A stretch of DNA of 38,110 nucleotides, from NCBI GenBank assembly GCA_944332555.1, contig CALVKF010000009.1, forward strand, positions 1 through 38,110. The letters are read 5' to 3'. Source of the stretch: an uncultured Bacilli bacterium. GTDB lineage: Bacteria > Bacillota_I > Bacilli_A > RF39 > UBA660. Of this stretch, positions 1-7,376 are shown in pieces (the first letter of the stretch is position 1; each line of letters starts with the position of its first letter). Below the pieces are notes generated by a model. It did no database searches. It saw only the letters and a program-made list of their open reading frames with translations, and was not told the origin of the DNA. The translations under genes were made by a program, and so were the position numbers.

Positions 1-99
1 TGGAAAGATAAGAAAATTACTGCTCGTGAAGCTATGAAAAAATTAAATTTAAAACCAAATACATTTTATAATATGGTTAAGAATGAGAATGATAGATAA
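1..99 (+). CDS. Serine site-specific recombinase, C-terminal end (partial)
   Basis: Only the last 32 residues are in the window; the gene begins to the left. The tail carries the pattern ITAREAMKKLNLKPNTFY, which is the C-terminal helix-turn-helix end of resolvase/invertase-type serine recombinases (established family pattern, recalled rather than searched). Such enzymes invert, resolve or integrate DNA at short sites. The gene stops at a TAA and is followed by an imperfect hairpin. Its relation to the element to the right cannot be decided from this fragment. Confidence 0.6.
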   Translation, partial: WKDKKITAREAMKKLNLKPNTFYNMVKNENDR

Positions 100-101
100 A
101 A

Positions 102-150
102 ATATAAGGGATACATTAAGTGATTATAGGTATATATGTATCCCTCATAT
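102..150 (+). terminator. Imperfect hairpin after the recombinase gene
   Basis: ATATAAGGGATAC (102-114) pairs with GTATCCCTCATAT (138-150) with one A/C mismatch and a 23-nt loop. Only a short T-run follows (151-153), so it is a weak terminator candidate or a structured site. Confidence 0.4.
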
Positions 151-366
151 TTTCTCGGTATTTACGGTAACTCTTCACTTCAAGGGATAAAGTGATGTAG
201 ATTTAAAAATTTTTTTAGTTTAAAAATATATTTTTTTTTACTAGTGTACTTTTTTATAATAATTTTAAAGAACATATCCCTTTATCCCTTCTTTTAAAAA
301 AACATTGTAAGAACAACAAAAAAATAAGGGATAGTTTATTCTTTCTTATCACTCGGCATATCCCTT
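106..366. repeat. Cluster of AAGGGATA octamers in both orientations
   Basis: Exact AAGGGATA occurs at 106-113, 182-189 and 326-333, and its complement TATCCCTT at 275-282, 283-290 (in tandem) and 359-366; a near copy lies at 138-146. Two pairs form the arms of hairpins. The 236-bp gene-free stretch 100-335 holds nothing else that I recognise. It could be a set of binding sites or part of a replication or transfer origin. Confidence 0.5.
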
Positions 367-371
367 ATTTT
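313..371 (-). terminator. Terminator of the zinc-ribbon protein gene, overlapping its stop codon
   Basis: On the minus strand AAAATAAGGGATA (371-359) pairs perfectly with TATCCCTTATTTT (333-321) and runs into seven T's followed by GTTG. The gene's stop codon (336-338) sits inside the loop. Confidence 0.7.
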
Positions 372-1979
372 CTTATTTCTAGCTTTTTTACGACATTCTT
401 CACTACAATATATTTTATTTTTTTCTGTAGGAGTAAAAAATTTTCCACAAAATTTACACTGTTTATCGTTCCGATATCCTATCCTTGTTATTTTTTCTTG
501 TGTTAAGAGAGTAGCAGCTTCACACAGATTATGAAAGAATATTTGTGAAAATTCACTATCATCAAAATCATCTTTCTTTTTTTTATTATTTGGTTTATAC
601 TTAAATTTGTTATCAGATTCAGAATAATCTTTTTTACCATCAAATTCTATTTTTTCATATTTTGTTTTAAAATCTAGAATTTTCATATTCAAATTACTAT
701 CTAATTTAGAGTAGTTAGTTTTAGTTTCATATGTAAATTTCAGATTTTCTTTTACATCTATTTTAGAACCAACTTTTTCAGGTGTTTTAAAATAAAAAAC
801 TTCTTTTATTCTTTCATCTGCTGTTTGTTGTTGAGTGAGAATAGTATAAATTAAGTAATTATATATACTATTAACAATCAATGGTTCACACGGAATAAAC
901 ATTTCGTTAGAAAAATAGTTTGGATCATCCACTTTTTCTATATAATTAACTACTTTATTATCATCCTTTATTATATAGTAGTTAGATTTTTTGTATCTAT
1001 TTTTTTCAAATAGTTCTTTTCCTTCTTCTTTTAAAATATAACATTCTAATCTGAATATTTTTTTAATTTTTTTTAAATATTCTTCTTTATCAGAGTTATA
1101 CACAAAATATGGAAATCCATATATTTCTAACCATTTTATAATAATTTTGCTTAAATCCACTATCTGATCACATGAAAAGAATACTTTTAGTGGAGAAAAA
1201 CCAAATTTTTCATCAAAATCCCATTTAGTTATAGTGTTTAAATTTTTTTTATTACCAATTCTAATATCTTTTCTTATATCTATATCATACATCTTCTCCA
1301 ATTCTCTTATTTCATCATTTATTTCTTCAAATTCAAATGTTTCAAGACCAAAAAATAGTTGATGTACTAATCTGTTATTCTCTATATTCTTATATTTTTT
1401 TAGTGTCTTTTTTAGTACATTATATAGTTTTTTAAGTAAATCAGTAATATCATATTTAGTATAATAAAGTAAAATAGTTAAAGAGTTTATAATCGATTCG
1501 ATAGTATCTGTATATTTAATCATATGTGTACAATCGGTTCTTTCAGCATAATAATAATTTATCTCATCTATTTTCCTTAGTAATTCTAGTTGTTCTTTTG
1601 TAAAATTTGTATCCATTACGATTTGTTCAACAAAAAAACTTTTTAATTCCTGTCTATCAAAATTGTCTTGAGGATTAGAACTGTCATCAAAAAAATAGTT
1701 ATTATTGAAACACACTTTATTTTTTGCGGAAGCTAATTCAAATAAATCTTTACCAAGTTTAAGATAGTCATCAAAAAAAGATTTTTCTGGTATTGTAATG
1801 AAATTATTACTATTCTTTCTTCTATTAATTCCTTTAATATAAAAACTATAACTACCCATCTTATTAACTTTACCTTTTAAGGTAGTAGAAAGTAATCTAT
1901 AAACACCATAATCAATGAATTCATATCTTTCAAACATTGGGATGTCTTTAGTGTAGATATATTTTTCTTTAGATGCCAT
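336..1979 (-). CDS. Unknown 547-aa protein with C-terminal zinc ribbon (DUF6076-like)
   Basis: The ATG at 1979 is chosen because GGTGAT lies 5 nt before it; the in-frame ATG 33 bp further upstream (2012) has no ribosome binding site. The protein is Lys/Asn/Glu-rich, has no signal peptide or membrane segment, and ends in a zinc-ribbon-like module, CKFCGKFF followed by CSEEC, with a basic tail. This layout resembles DUF6076-type proteins found on Firmicutes mobile elements (recalled, not searched). The zinc module suggests nucleic-acid contact, but the function is unknown. It is transcribed against the rest of the element from a compact promoter and has its own terminator, so it is probably cargo or a regulator. 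Confidence 0.6.
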   Translation of the reverse strand: MASKEKYIYTKDIPMFERYEFIDYGVYRLLSTTLKGKVNKMGSYSFYIKGINRRKNSNNFITIPEKSFFDDYLKLGKDLFELASAKNKVCFNNNYFFDDSSNPQDNFDRQELKSFFVEQIVMDTNFTKEQLELLRKIDEINYYYAERTDCTHMIKYTDTIESIINSLTILLYYTKYDITDLLKKLYNVLKKTLKKYKNIENNRLVHQLFFGLETFEFEEINDEIRELEKMYDIDIRKDIRIGNKKNLNTITKWDFDEKFGFSPLKVFFSCDQIVDLSKIIIKWLEIYGFPYFVYNSDKEEYLKKIKKIFRLECYILKEEGKELFEKNRYKKSNYYIIKDDNKVVNYIEKVDDPNYFSNEMFIPCEPLIVNSIYNYLIYTILTQQQTADERIKEVFYFKTPEKVGSKIDVKENLKFTYETKTNYSKLDSNLNMKILDFKTKYEKIEFDGKKDYSESDNKFKYKPNNKKKKDDFDDSEFSQIFFHNLCEAATLLTQEKITRIGYRNDKQCKFCGKFFTPTEKNKIYCSEECRKKARNKKIRDMPSDKKE

Positions 1980-1995
1980 AAAATCACCGCTATAT

Positions 1996-2004
1996 ATAAT
2001 ATCA
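1996..2004 (-). promoter_or_regulatory. Extended -10 promoter of the zinc-ribbon protein gene
   Basis: The minus strand reads TGATATTAT, an extended -10 about 16 nt from the GGTGAT-ATG start. The -35 region is weak, and the leader would be only about 10 nt. Confidence 0.4.
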
Positions 2005-2085
2005 CAGAACATTTAAAAAAAGAATATTTTTTTTTATAAATTATTTTTTTTCCATAGTAAGGGGAAAATTGATGATTGAAAAAGC

Positions 2086-2319
2086 ATGAAAATTTATGAA
2101 AATAGCAGTTTGTTTAGTTTGACAAAATGGGATTATTCCATATTGCGGTACAATAGGTCTCGTCAGCAACAAATAAGTGCTCGAGCATATTTGGATGTTG
2201 ATGATAGAAAGATATTGGAAATGCAGTTTGTCTTGTTTGACAAAATAGAACTACTATCTTTCTGTGTTAAAGTAATTTCGTCAGCAACAAATAAGTGCTC
2301 GAGCATATTTGGATGTTGA
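2086..2319 (+). pseudogene. 5' part of a gene split by a 118-bp tandem repeat
   Basis: This reading frame starts at an ATG that overlaps the stop of a tiny upstream ORF (ATG 2072, five codons, SD AAGGGG), in the arrangement ATGA. Its first 25 codons are unique; then it enters the 118-bp repeat in the frame RQQQISARAYL and is thrown out of frame in the second copy, ending at TGA 2317-2319. Deleting two repeat copies (236 bp) joins codon 25 to the frame of the gene at 2427-2954, giving one continuous 210-residue ORF. It is therefore read as the front part of that gene rather than as a separate protein. No known domain is recognised. Confidence 0.5.
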
Positions 2320-2436
2320 TGATAGAAAGATATTGGAAATGCAGTTTGTCTTGTTTGACAAAATAGAACTACTATCTTTCTGTGTTAAAGTAATTTCGTC
2401 AGCAACAAATAAGTGCTCGAGCATATTTGAATGCTG
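2161..2436 (+). repeat. 118-bp tandem repeat, two identical copies plus a 40-bp partial third
   Basis: Copy 1 (2161-2278) and copy 2 (2279-2396) are identical by eye; a third, partial copy (2397 to about 2436) then diverges. Each copy holds the perfect palindrome TGCTCGAGCA inside a longer imperfect inverted repeat of about 42 bp, and also an AGAAAGATA/TATCTTTCT pair around a TTTGTC/GACAAA hairpin. The 56 bp before copy 1 align at the same spacing with the second half of the unit at lower identity, suggesting an older degenerate copy. Confidence 0.85.
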
Positions 2437-2954
2437 ATGAAAAAATGAAAGGATTGGAAATAAAAATGAAAAAATTAGTTAAAATTAATCTTCATTATGG
2501 TTATGCATTAGATGAAACCATAGAAATTAAAGCGGATGATATAGGAAAGTTAAAAATCAATGGAATTGATACATTAATTACTTACGATGAAGAAAAAAGA
2601 TATACTGTTGATGAAGGGTTTAAGCGTTATAAAGTATATCATGAAATTCCTTATTGTAGATTCTTTTTCCTACAACTCGACAAGAATACAGTAGAAAAAT
2701 TTCTATTTGAAAAGATTATCGAGATTAAGAACTTTAGTGCGATTACACTATATTATGAATGTGGTTGTATAGATAGTTATTACTTTTTTAGAAAGTGGAA
2801 AGAAAATACAACAGCTTTGGGAAAGAGCATAGAGTATGGTAATAATGTATTTCAATGGAATCATCTTACTGATGATAATCTTCAAATTACCATTGGACCT
2901 TCAGAATCACTCGATGTAAAAAAATATGATAGTAATCTAATATATATACAGTAA
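2427..2954 (+). CDS. Unknown protein downstream of the tandem repeat (175 aa or less)
   Basis: I do not recognise a family. The frame is open through the third repeat copy upstream (RQQQISARAYL-NADEK), so it is probably the 3' part of a longer gene starting at 2086. The ATG at 2427 has no ribosome binding site. An internal ATG at 2466 has AAAGGA about 13 nt upstream and could give a 162-aa product. The protein is acidic and soluble, with several aromatic-rich stretches and a CGC motif near the middle. It is followed by a perfect 13-bp hairpin. It could be an accessory gene switched by repeat copy number. Confidence 0.5.
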   Translation: MNADEKMKGLEIKMKKLVKINLHYGYALDETIEIKADDIGKLKINGIDTLITYDEEKRYTVDEGFKRYKVYHEIPYCRFFFLQLDKNTVEKFLFEKIIEIKNFSAITLYYECGCIDSYYFFRKWKENTTALGKSIEYGNNVFQWNHLTDDNLQITIGPSESLDVKKYDSNLIYIQ

Positions 2955-2987
2955 AATTCATTATATTGGAAAAATTCTATCTTAGTG

Positions 2988-3027
2988 AGCTAACTATTAC
3001 TAAATCATTATTATGTAATAGTTAGCT
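2988..3027 (+). repeat. Perfect 13-bp inverted repeat before the SSB-like gene
   Basis: AGCTAACTATTAC (2988-3000) and GTAATAGTTAGCT (3015-3027) form a perfect stem with a 14-nt loop and no T-run. It lies 35 bp before the SSB-like gene and could be an operator or an mRNA stem-loop. Confidence 0.55.
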
Positions 3028-3062
3028 GAACTTACATGTTTTATAGAAAGGAATGAGAATAA

Positions 3063-3704
3063 ATGATAGCTAATAATTGGGAAGAAATACTTCCTACAAA
3101 CATACAAGAGTTTGATAAGGTTACACCTAAAGGGTACATTTTTCAGGTAGTTGATATATCAGAATATAGCTCTAATAACGGAAAAGGAAAACTTTGGCGT
3201 ATTAAATTTGATTTTGATGATAATAGTGCTTTAAAAAACTATTGTCAGAGATTATATGAAGCGTTAGGAAGATGGCCGAATGAAGGTACCAAATATTTAA
3301 CTCAACAAAATCAAGGATACATGAAGTACTTTATAGATATTATAGAAAAATCTAACGATGTTAAAATTAATGTTATCCCTGGGCAAAAATTGGAATTATC
3401 TCAATTTAAGGGACTAAAATTTGCTGGTCAGTTAGGTTATACAGAATATGAAAAGGATGGGAAAGTAAAGAAGGGTTTGGAAATTAGAGGTTTTTATGAT
3501 GTGAAAGATGTCGATAATATCCCTATTCCAGATGTCAAATTAATTGATGGTTCTTTTATGAACTATGAAGAATACAAGAAAAAGTTTGGAGAATATACAA
3601 AAGAATGTTTCCAACTTTCAATGGATGTTGATAATCCAAATAATAATCAACTTTCTAGTGTTAATGTCCCTGGTTCTGAAGATGATGATTATCCATTTTT
3701 TTAA
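3063..3704 (+). CDS. SSB-like single-stranded DNA-binding protein of the element (DUF669-like)
   Basis: The 213-aa protein starts at ATG 3063 with AAAGGA upstream. It begins with an aromatic-rich region and ends EDDDYPFF, which copies the acidic tip of bacterial SSBs (DDDIPF), the part that recruits replication and repair partners. The body resembles phage DUF669-type proteins, some of which are annotated as ssDNA-binding (recalled, not searched). It sits directly upstream of the primase-helicase, separated by a hairpin, which fits a replication module. Likely role: coat single-stranded element DNA and load partner enzymes. The acidic tip is the strongest evidence; an OB fold is not provable by eye. 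Confidence 0.65.
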   Translation: MIANNWEEILPTNIQEFDKVTPKGYIFQVVDISEYSSNNGKGKLWRIKFDFDDNSALKNYCQRLYEALGRWPNEGTKYLTQQNQGYMKYFIDIIEKSNDVKINVIPGQKLELSQFKGLKFAGQLGYTEYEKDGKVKKGLEIRGFYDVKDVDNIPIPDVKLIDGSFMNYEEYKKKFGEYTKECFQLSMDVDNPNNNQLSSVNVPGSEDDDYPFF

Positions 3705-3739
3705 TATAGTTAGGGCTTTTTTATAAGGCCCCAACTATA
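3705..3739 (+). repeat. Stem-loop between the SSB-like and primase-helicase genes
   Basis: TATAGTTAGGGC (3705-3716) pairs with GCCCCAACTATA (3728-3739) with one mismatch and an 11-nt T-rich loop. There is no T-run afterwards, so it more likely tunes or processes the mRNA than terminates it. Confidence 0.55.
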
Positions 3740-3774
3740 ATAAGGTTATTAAAAAATAGAAGGAGGAAAATTAT

Positions 3775-6138
3775 ATGAATAACCAAGAAAATCAAATTAA
3801 TGGTGAAAAAAAGATAAAAATAATGGTTGATAGTGTTTCTTTTGATCATAAACCGAGTCCTACTAATGGTGAAGTACAAGCAATTCAGAATAGATTGAAA
3901 AATTCTTCTACAATTCGAGAGGTTACAGTTACTCAACTATATGACTATTTATTAAAAGGATATACTGTTCGCCCTGGTGTTTTAAAAGATGGTGCAAGTA
4001 TTCAGAATTTTTTACAACAACAAACTATCTTTTTAGATATTGATAATAAGGAAGGAAAAACTGTTATAACTTTAGATAGTGTGTTAGCTAAGTTGAAAGA
4101 AGTTAATTTAAACCCATGTTTCTATCATAATACATTTAATTATACTGAAGAATATCCAAGAATTCGGATAGTATTTATATTAGATGAGCCAATTACAAAT
4201 TTAGGTTTAATTACTAGAGCTTTAGAAATATTGAATAATTACATTCCTAATGCAGATACTTCATGTGCTAATCCAGGAAAATTGATGTTTGGTACTAATA
4301 AAGGTGGTTGTATGCTTAATAAAAATGCTACTATTAGTATAGATGATATAATCGCCTTAAATCAAAAAACTGATAAATCTTCTTATAAAAAAAATACAGC
4401 ATTAAATAAGATGATAAGAGATTTTGATTTATTGAACTATGTATCTCAAGAATATGGATCACCAGTAAGTAGAGGTAGTAATTACTATGCTTTTGATGAT
4501 TGCCCTATTTGCGGTACTCACGGATGTTTTCGCATTTATGATGATAACACTTTCTATTGCTTTGATCCTAAAGGTTTAACAGGTGGGACTATTATAGAAT
4601 ACTTAATGGCTACCAAAAAAATGAGTAAATCAGAAAGTATTAATTACTTCAAATATGAAATTATGGGTTTGTCAAAGGAAGATGATGACTCAGGTGAAAA
4701 ATATAGGGATAATTTAGAGCAAAAAATCAAAAAGTTACCTATACAAATTACTCTTCCAGAAAAAATTAATTGGATAATGAAAACAAAACATGGTGTTGAT
4801 ATAAACCCTGCTATTCTTTCTAAATTTATTTTAAGTCAAATTTACTTCTTTATAATTAAATCCTATGTGGATAAAAATACTGTAAAGTACCTTTATAGTG
4901 ATAATGTTTATAAAGAATGTTCTGATATGGAATTAAAAAAAATAATTGAAGCTCTAATGCCAGATGGTTTAGAGTCAAGAGAAGGTATTGAGAAAACACT
5001 TTATTTATTATGTGTCAAAGCTAAGTATTTGAAAATGAAGGATGTTAATGATAATGAAGATATTATTAATTTCAAAAATGGTATTTATCATTTTAGTACA
5101 GACTCTTTAGAACCTCATAGTCCAAAATACTATGTAACTATTCAAATAGATGCAAATTACATAAAAGATCTCGAATCACCACCAACTCATTACTATGATA
5201 ATTTTATGAAAGATTTTACTACTAGTGAAATGGATAAACAGCAAGTTCTTGAAGAATTTTCAGGATTAACAATTTCTAGTATAGATGCCTCTAGAATAAA
5301 AAGCGTGCTTATATTAGTTGGTGAAGGTCATACAGGGAAATCTAAATATATAAGTTTACATGAAAATCTTGTTGGTGAGGGTAATTTTACTAGTACTGAA
5401 ATCAAAAAGATGGATAGTAATTTCAGTAAAATAAATCTTCTTAATAAAAGGCTTGCATCTTTTAGTGATGTTACTAGTCTTAAACTGCCTAACTTAGATT
5501 TTTTGAAGAAAATGACAGGTGGAGATTCATTGAATGATGCTAGAAAGTATCAAGATGCAATTGATTTTACATTTAAGGGTGTTGCTATGATGTCGATGAA
5601 TCAATTTATGAAATTTGGTGGAGATGCTGGGCCTCATGTGTGGGATCGTTTCGTTATTGTTGAAACTCCTAATGCAATACCACCTGAGAAAAGGGATAAG
5701 GACTTATTAAAACATTTACTTGAGGAAAAAGATTATATTGTTTCTAGGGCTATTAAAGCAGTTCGAAAAGTTATAGAAAATAATTATACTCTTTCTATTC
5801 CTGAAAGTTCAATAAAATCTAGAGAGTATTTTAGGATTGAACATGATAGCCTTGCAAGATTTATTAAAGAGTGTACCGAAAGAGTAATACGCGAACCTGA
5901 AATTGATGATCCTACAACTGGCCAATTTTACCAAATTTATAAAAATTGGTGTAAGGATAACAACAATAATTTTACAGAGGATTACAAAAATTTCAGAAAG
6001 GCTTTACTTGCAGAAACTAAAGAAACGCTGGTTAAAAAAACATTTGGTGGTAATACCTATTTCAGATATATAATTCCAAGTGATGAAATAAAAAATACAT
6101 ATGGAACAGAAATGGGATTATTCAAAAAAAGATATTAG
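3775..6138 (+). CDS. Primase-helicase replication protein (AEP primase, zinc ribbon, SF3/D5 helicase)
   Basis: The 787-aa protein has SD AGGAGG before ATG 3775. About residues 60-190 look like an archaeo-eukaryotic-type primase: LDID (acidic pair near residues 88 and 90) and YPRIRIVF. Residues about 243-267 form a zinc ribbon, CPICGTHGC followed by FYCF, as in primases. From about residue 515 there is a superfamily 3 (D5/P4-like) helicase: Walker A GEGHTGKS, an acidic FSDVTS segment, then HVWDRF as the likely arginine-finger region. The C-terminus (about 692-787) is a DNA-binding-like domain with PEIDDPTT and YFRYIIP. Proteins of this type unwind and prime DNA to start replication of phages, satellites and plasmids. 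The next gene repeats its C-terminal domain. Confidence 0.85.
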   Translation: MNNQENQINGEKKIKIMVDSVSFDHKPSPTNGEVQAIQNRLKNSSTIREVTVTQLYDYLLKGYTVRPGVLKDGASIQNFLQQQTIFLDIDNKEGKTVITLDSVLAKLKEVNLNPCFYHNTFNYTEEYPRIRIVFILDEPITNLGLITRALEILNNYIPNADTSCANPGKLMFGTNKGGCMLNKNATISIDDIIALNQKTDKSSYKKNTALNKMIRDFDLLNYVSQEYGSPVSRGSNYYAFDDCPICGTHGCFRIYDDNTFYCFDPKGLTGGTIIEYLMATKKMSKSESINYFKYEIMGLSKEDDDSGEKYRDNLEQKIKKLPIQITLPEKINWIMKTKHGVDINPAILSKFILSQIYFFIIKSYVDKNTVKYLYSDNVYKECSDMELKKIIEALMPDGLESREGIEKTLYLLCVKAKYLKMKDVNDNEDIINFKNGIYHFSTDSLEPHSPKYYVTIQIDANYIKDLESPPTHYYDNFMKDFTTSEMDKQQVLEEFSGLTISSIDASRIKSVLILVGEGHTGKSKYISLHENLVGEGNFTSTEIKKMDSNFSKINLLNKRLASFSDVTSLKLPNLDFLKKMTGGDSLNDARKYQDAIDFTFKGVAMMSMNQFMKFGGDAGPHVWDRFVIVETPNAIPPEKRDKDLLKHLLEEKDYIVSRAIKAVRKVIENNYTLSIPESSIKSREYFRIEHDSLARFIKECTERVIREPEIDDPTTGQFYQIYKNWCKDNNNNFTEDYKNFRKALLAETKETLVKKTFGGNTYFRYIIPSDEIKNTYGTEMGLFKKRY

Positions 6139-6161
6139 AAATGAGAAAGGAATGATGAAAA

Positions 6162-6554
6162 ATGACTAAAAAATTTAGAAAATATGGAAAAAAATTAAGA
6201 AAAGACAGGAAAAAAGCTGATAAATCGTTTAAGGAGTTTATTAAAAAATGTACTGTGAGAGTTAAGCGTGACCCTGAAATTGATGACCCTACAACTAGCC
6301 AATTTTTTCAAATTTATAAAAATTGGTGTATGGAAAATTTCAAACCTTATACGTGTTATTTGGATTTTAAGGAGAAAATGATTAAAAAAACTGGTGAATT
6401 TTGGGTTACAAACTCATTTGGTGATAGTATCTACTTCAGATATATAATCCCAACTGATGAAGTGAAAAATAGGTATGGAATAAAAATGGGAGTATTTGGA
6501 GAAAATACTGAAGCAAGTTTAGTTAGTCAAAAAAAGAAGAAAAAAAAGCAATAA
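6162..6554 (+). CDS. Stand-alone copy of the primase-helicase C-terminal domain
   Basis: The 130-aa product aligns over about 90 residues with the end of the preceding protein, sharing PEIDDPTT, QIYKNWC and YFRYIIP. The DNA is also very similar around 5906-5965 and 6273-6330, so the duplication looks recent. The copy has a very basic N-terminus (KKLRKDRKKADK) and a poly-Lys tail, both absent from the parent domain, and lacks the primase and helicase parts. SD AAAGGA precedes ATG 6162, 23 bp after the previous stop. Likely a small DNA-binding protein that recognises the same site or partner as the replication protein, as accessory factor or competitor; this is inference. Confidence 0.7.
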   Translation: MTKKFRKYGKKLRKDRKKADKSFKEFIKKCTVRVKRDPEIDDPTTSQFFQIYKNWCMENFKPYTCYLDFKEKMIKKTGEFWVTNSFGDSIYFRYIIPTDEVKNRYGIKMGVFGENTEASLVSQKKKKKKQ

Positions 6555-6661
6555 CTAACAAAGTTAGAGAATATGGTAATATAAGAAAATACAGAAATTC
6601 TTAGCGTGCCACTTTTAATTACATAAGATATCATTACTCTAAAATGAAAGGATGATTGTAT

Positions 6662-7042
6662 GTGATAGTTTGGAGTGATCGGATTAGAAAAGCAATTGAT
6701 ATTTTTAATGCTGTATCGAATCAGCTATTAAAATTAGAGTTTGATGTAGATGGTGTTATCGAAATTTTTAATAATGGTGCTGAACAAGGTGCTTTATTGA
6801 AAATATTTGATAAATATGATCCTGAACTAGACTTATGTATATGGGCCTATTTACCACGTGAAAGAGATTGTAACAATCAAATGGAAGTGTTAGTAGGACA
6901 TCATATTGATTGTACTGAAAATAACATGTGGAGGGAAAATGTCAAACCAAAAATATTTACACAGATTAGAGCTAGAGAGTTACATAAAGAAGTTAGAGAT
7001 TATATACTGGAAGTAATTACTTCCAGATTAGAACGCAAGTAA
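6662..7042 (+). CDS. Unknown small soluble protein
   Basis: I do not recognise this protein (126 aa from GTG 6662). AAAGGA lies 9 nt before that GTG; an alternative TTG at 6656 is only 3 nt from the same site. There is no signal peptide or membrane segment. It has two Trp-rich segments (WSDR, WAYLPRER) and two His near the middle (GHHIDC). It lies between the replication genes and the Xis-like gene in one transcription direction, so it may be a small regulator or accessory protein of the element. Confidence 0.55.
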   Translation: MIVWSDRIRKAIDIFNAVSNQLLKLEFDVDGVIEIFNNGAEQGALLKIFDKYDPELDLCIWAYLPRERDCNNQMEVLVGHHIDCTENNMWRENVKPKIFTQIRARELHKEVRDYILEVITSRLERK

Positions 7043-7058
7043 TAAAGGAGGAATTGAT

Positions 7059-7376
7059 GTGGAAAAAGAAAACATTACTTGTTTAAGTGATTTATTTATT
7101 GGTATAGGGAATCTTATTAAAAGTTATGAAAACAACTTAGAATTAGATACTATAAAGGAAAGTAAGAAAGAACTTTATAGTATAAATGAGATTATGGAAA
7201 TATACCCAAAATTAAGTAAGTATATTATCACTAAGGCTATCAATGAAAAGTTGTTACCTGTTACATGGATAGGAAATGAAAGACACTTTTATATTAGTGA
7301 TGTAGATAACTTCCTACAAGCGAGTACTAACAAGAAAAACAATATAACTACGTGGCGAACTCATGAGCAAATCTAA
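7059..7376 (+). CDS. Helix-turn-helix protein, probable excisionase (Xis)
   Basis: The 105-aa protein starts at GTG 7059 after a strong SD (AAAGGAGGA). Residues about 42-90 (LYSINEIMEIYPKLSKYIITKAI, then RHFYISDVDNFL) have the pattern of MerR-type HTH_17/excisionase domains: a recognition helix followed by a short wing. It overlaps the integrase start by 14 bp, so the two are translationally coupled. That pairing fits a recombination directionality factor; a transcriptional regulator of int is the alternative. Confidence 0.65.
   Translation: MEKENITCLSDLFIGIGNLIKSYENNLELDTIKESKKELYSINEIMEIYPKLSKYIITKAINEKLLPVTWIGNERHFYISDVDNFLQASTNKKNNITTWRTHEQI

Noticed and set aside
2010-2012. Upstream ATG for the minus-strand zinc-ribbon protein
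   Set aside because: There is no ribosome binding site, and the -10-like box at 1996-2004 lies downstream of it; ATG 1979 has GGTGAT.
2161-2436. CRISPR array
   Set aside because: The units are 118 bp, identical throughout and contiguous, with no variable spacers; no cas genes are present.
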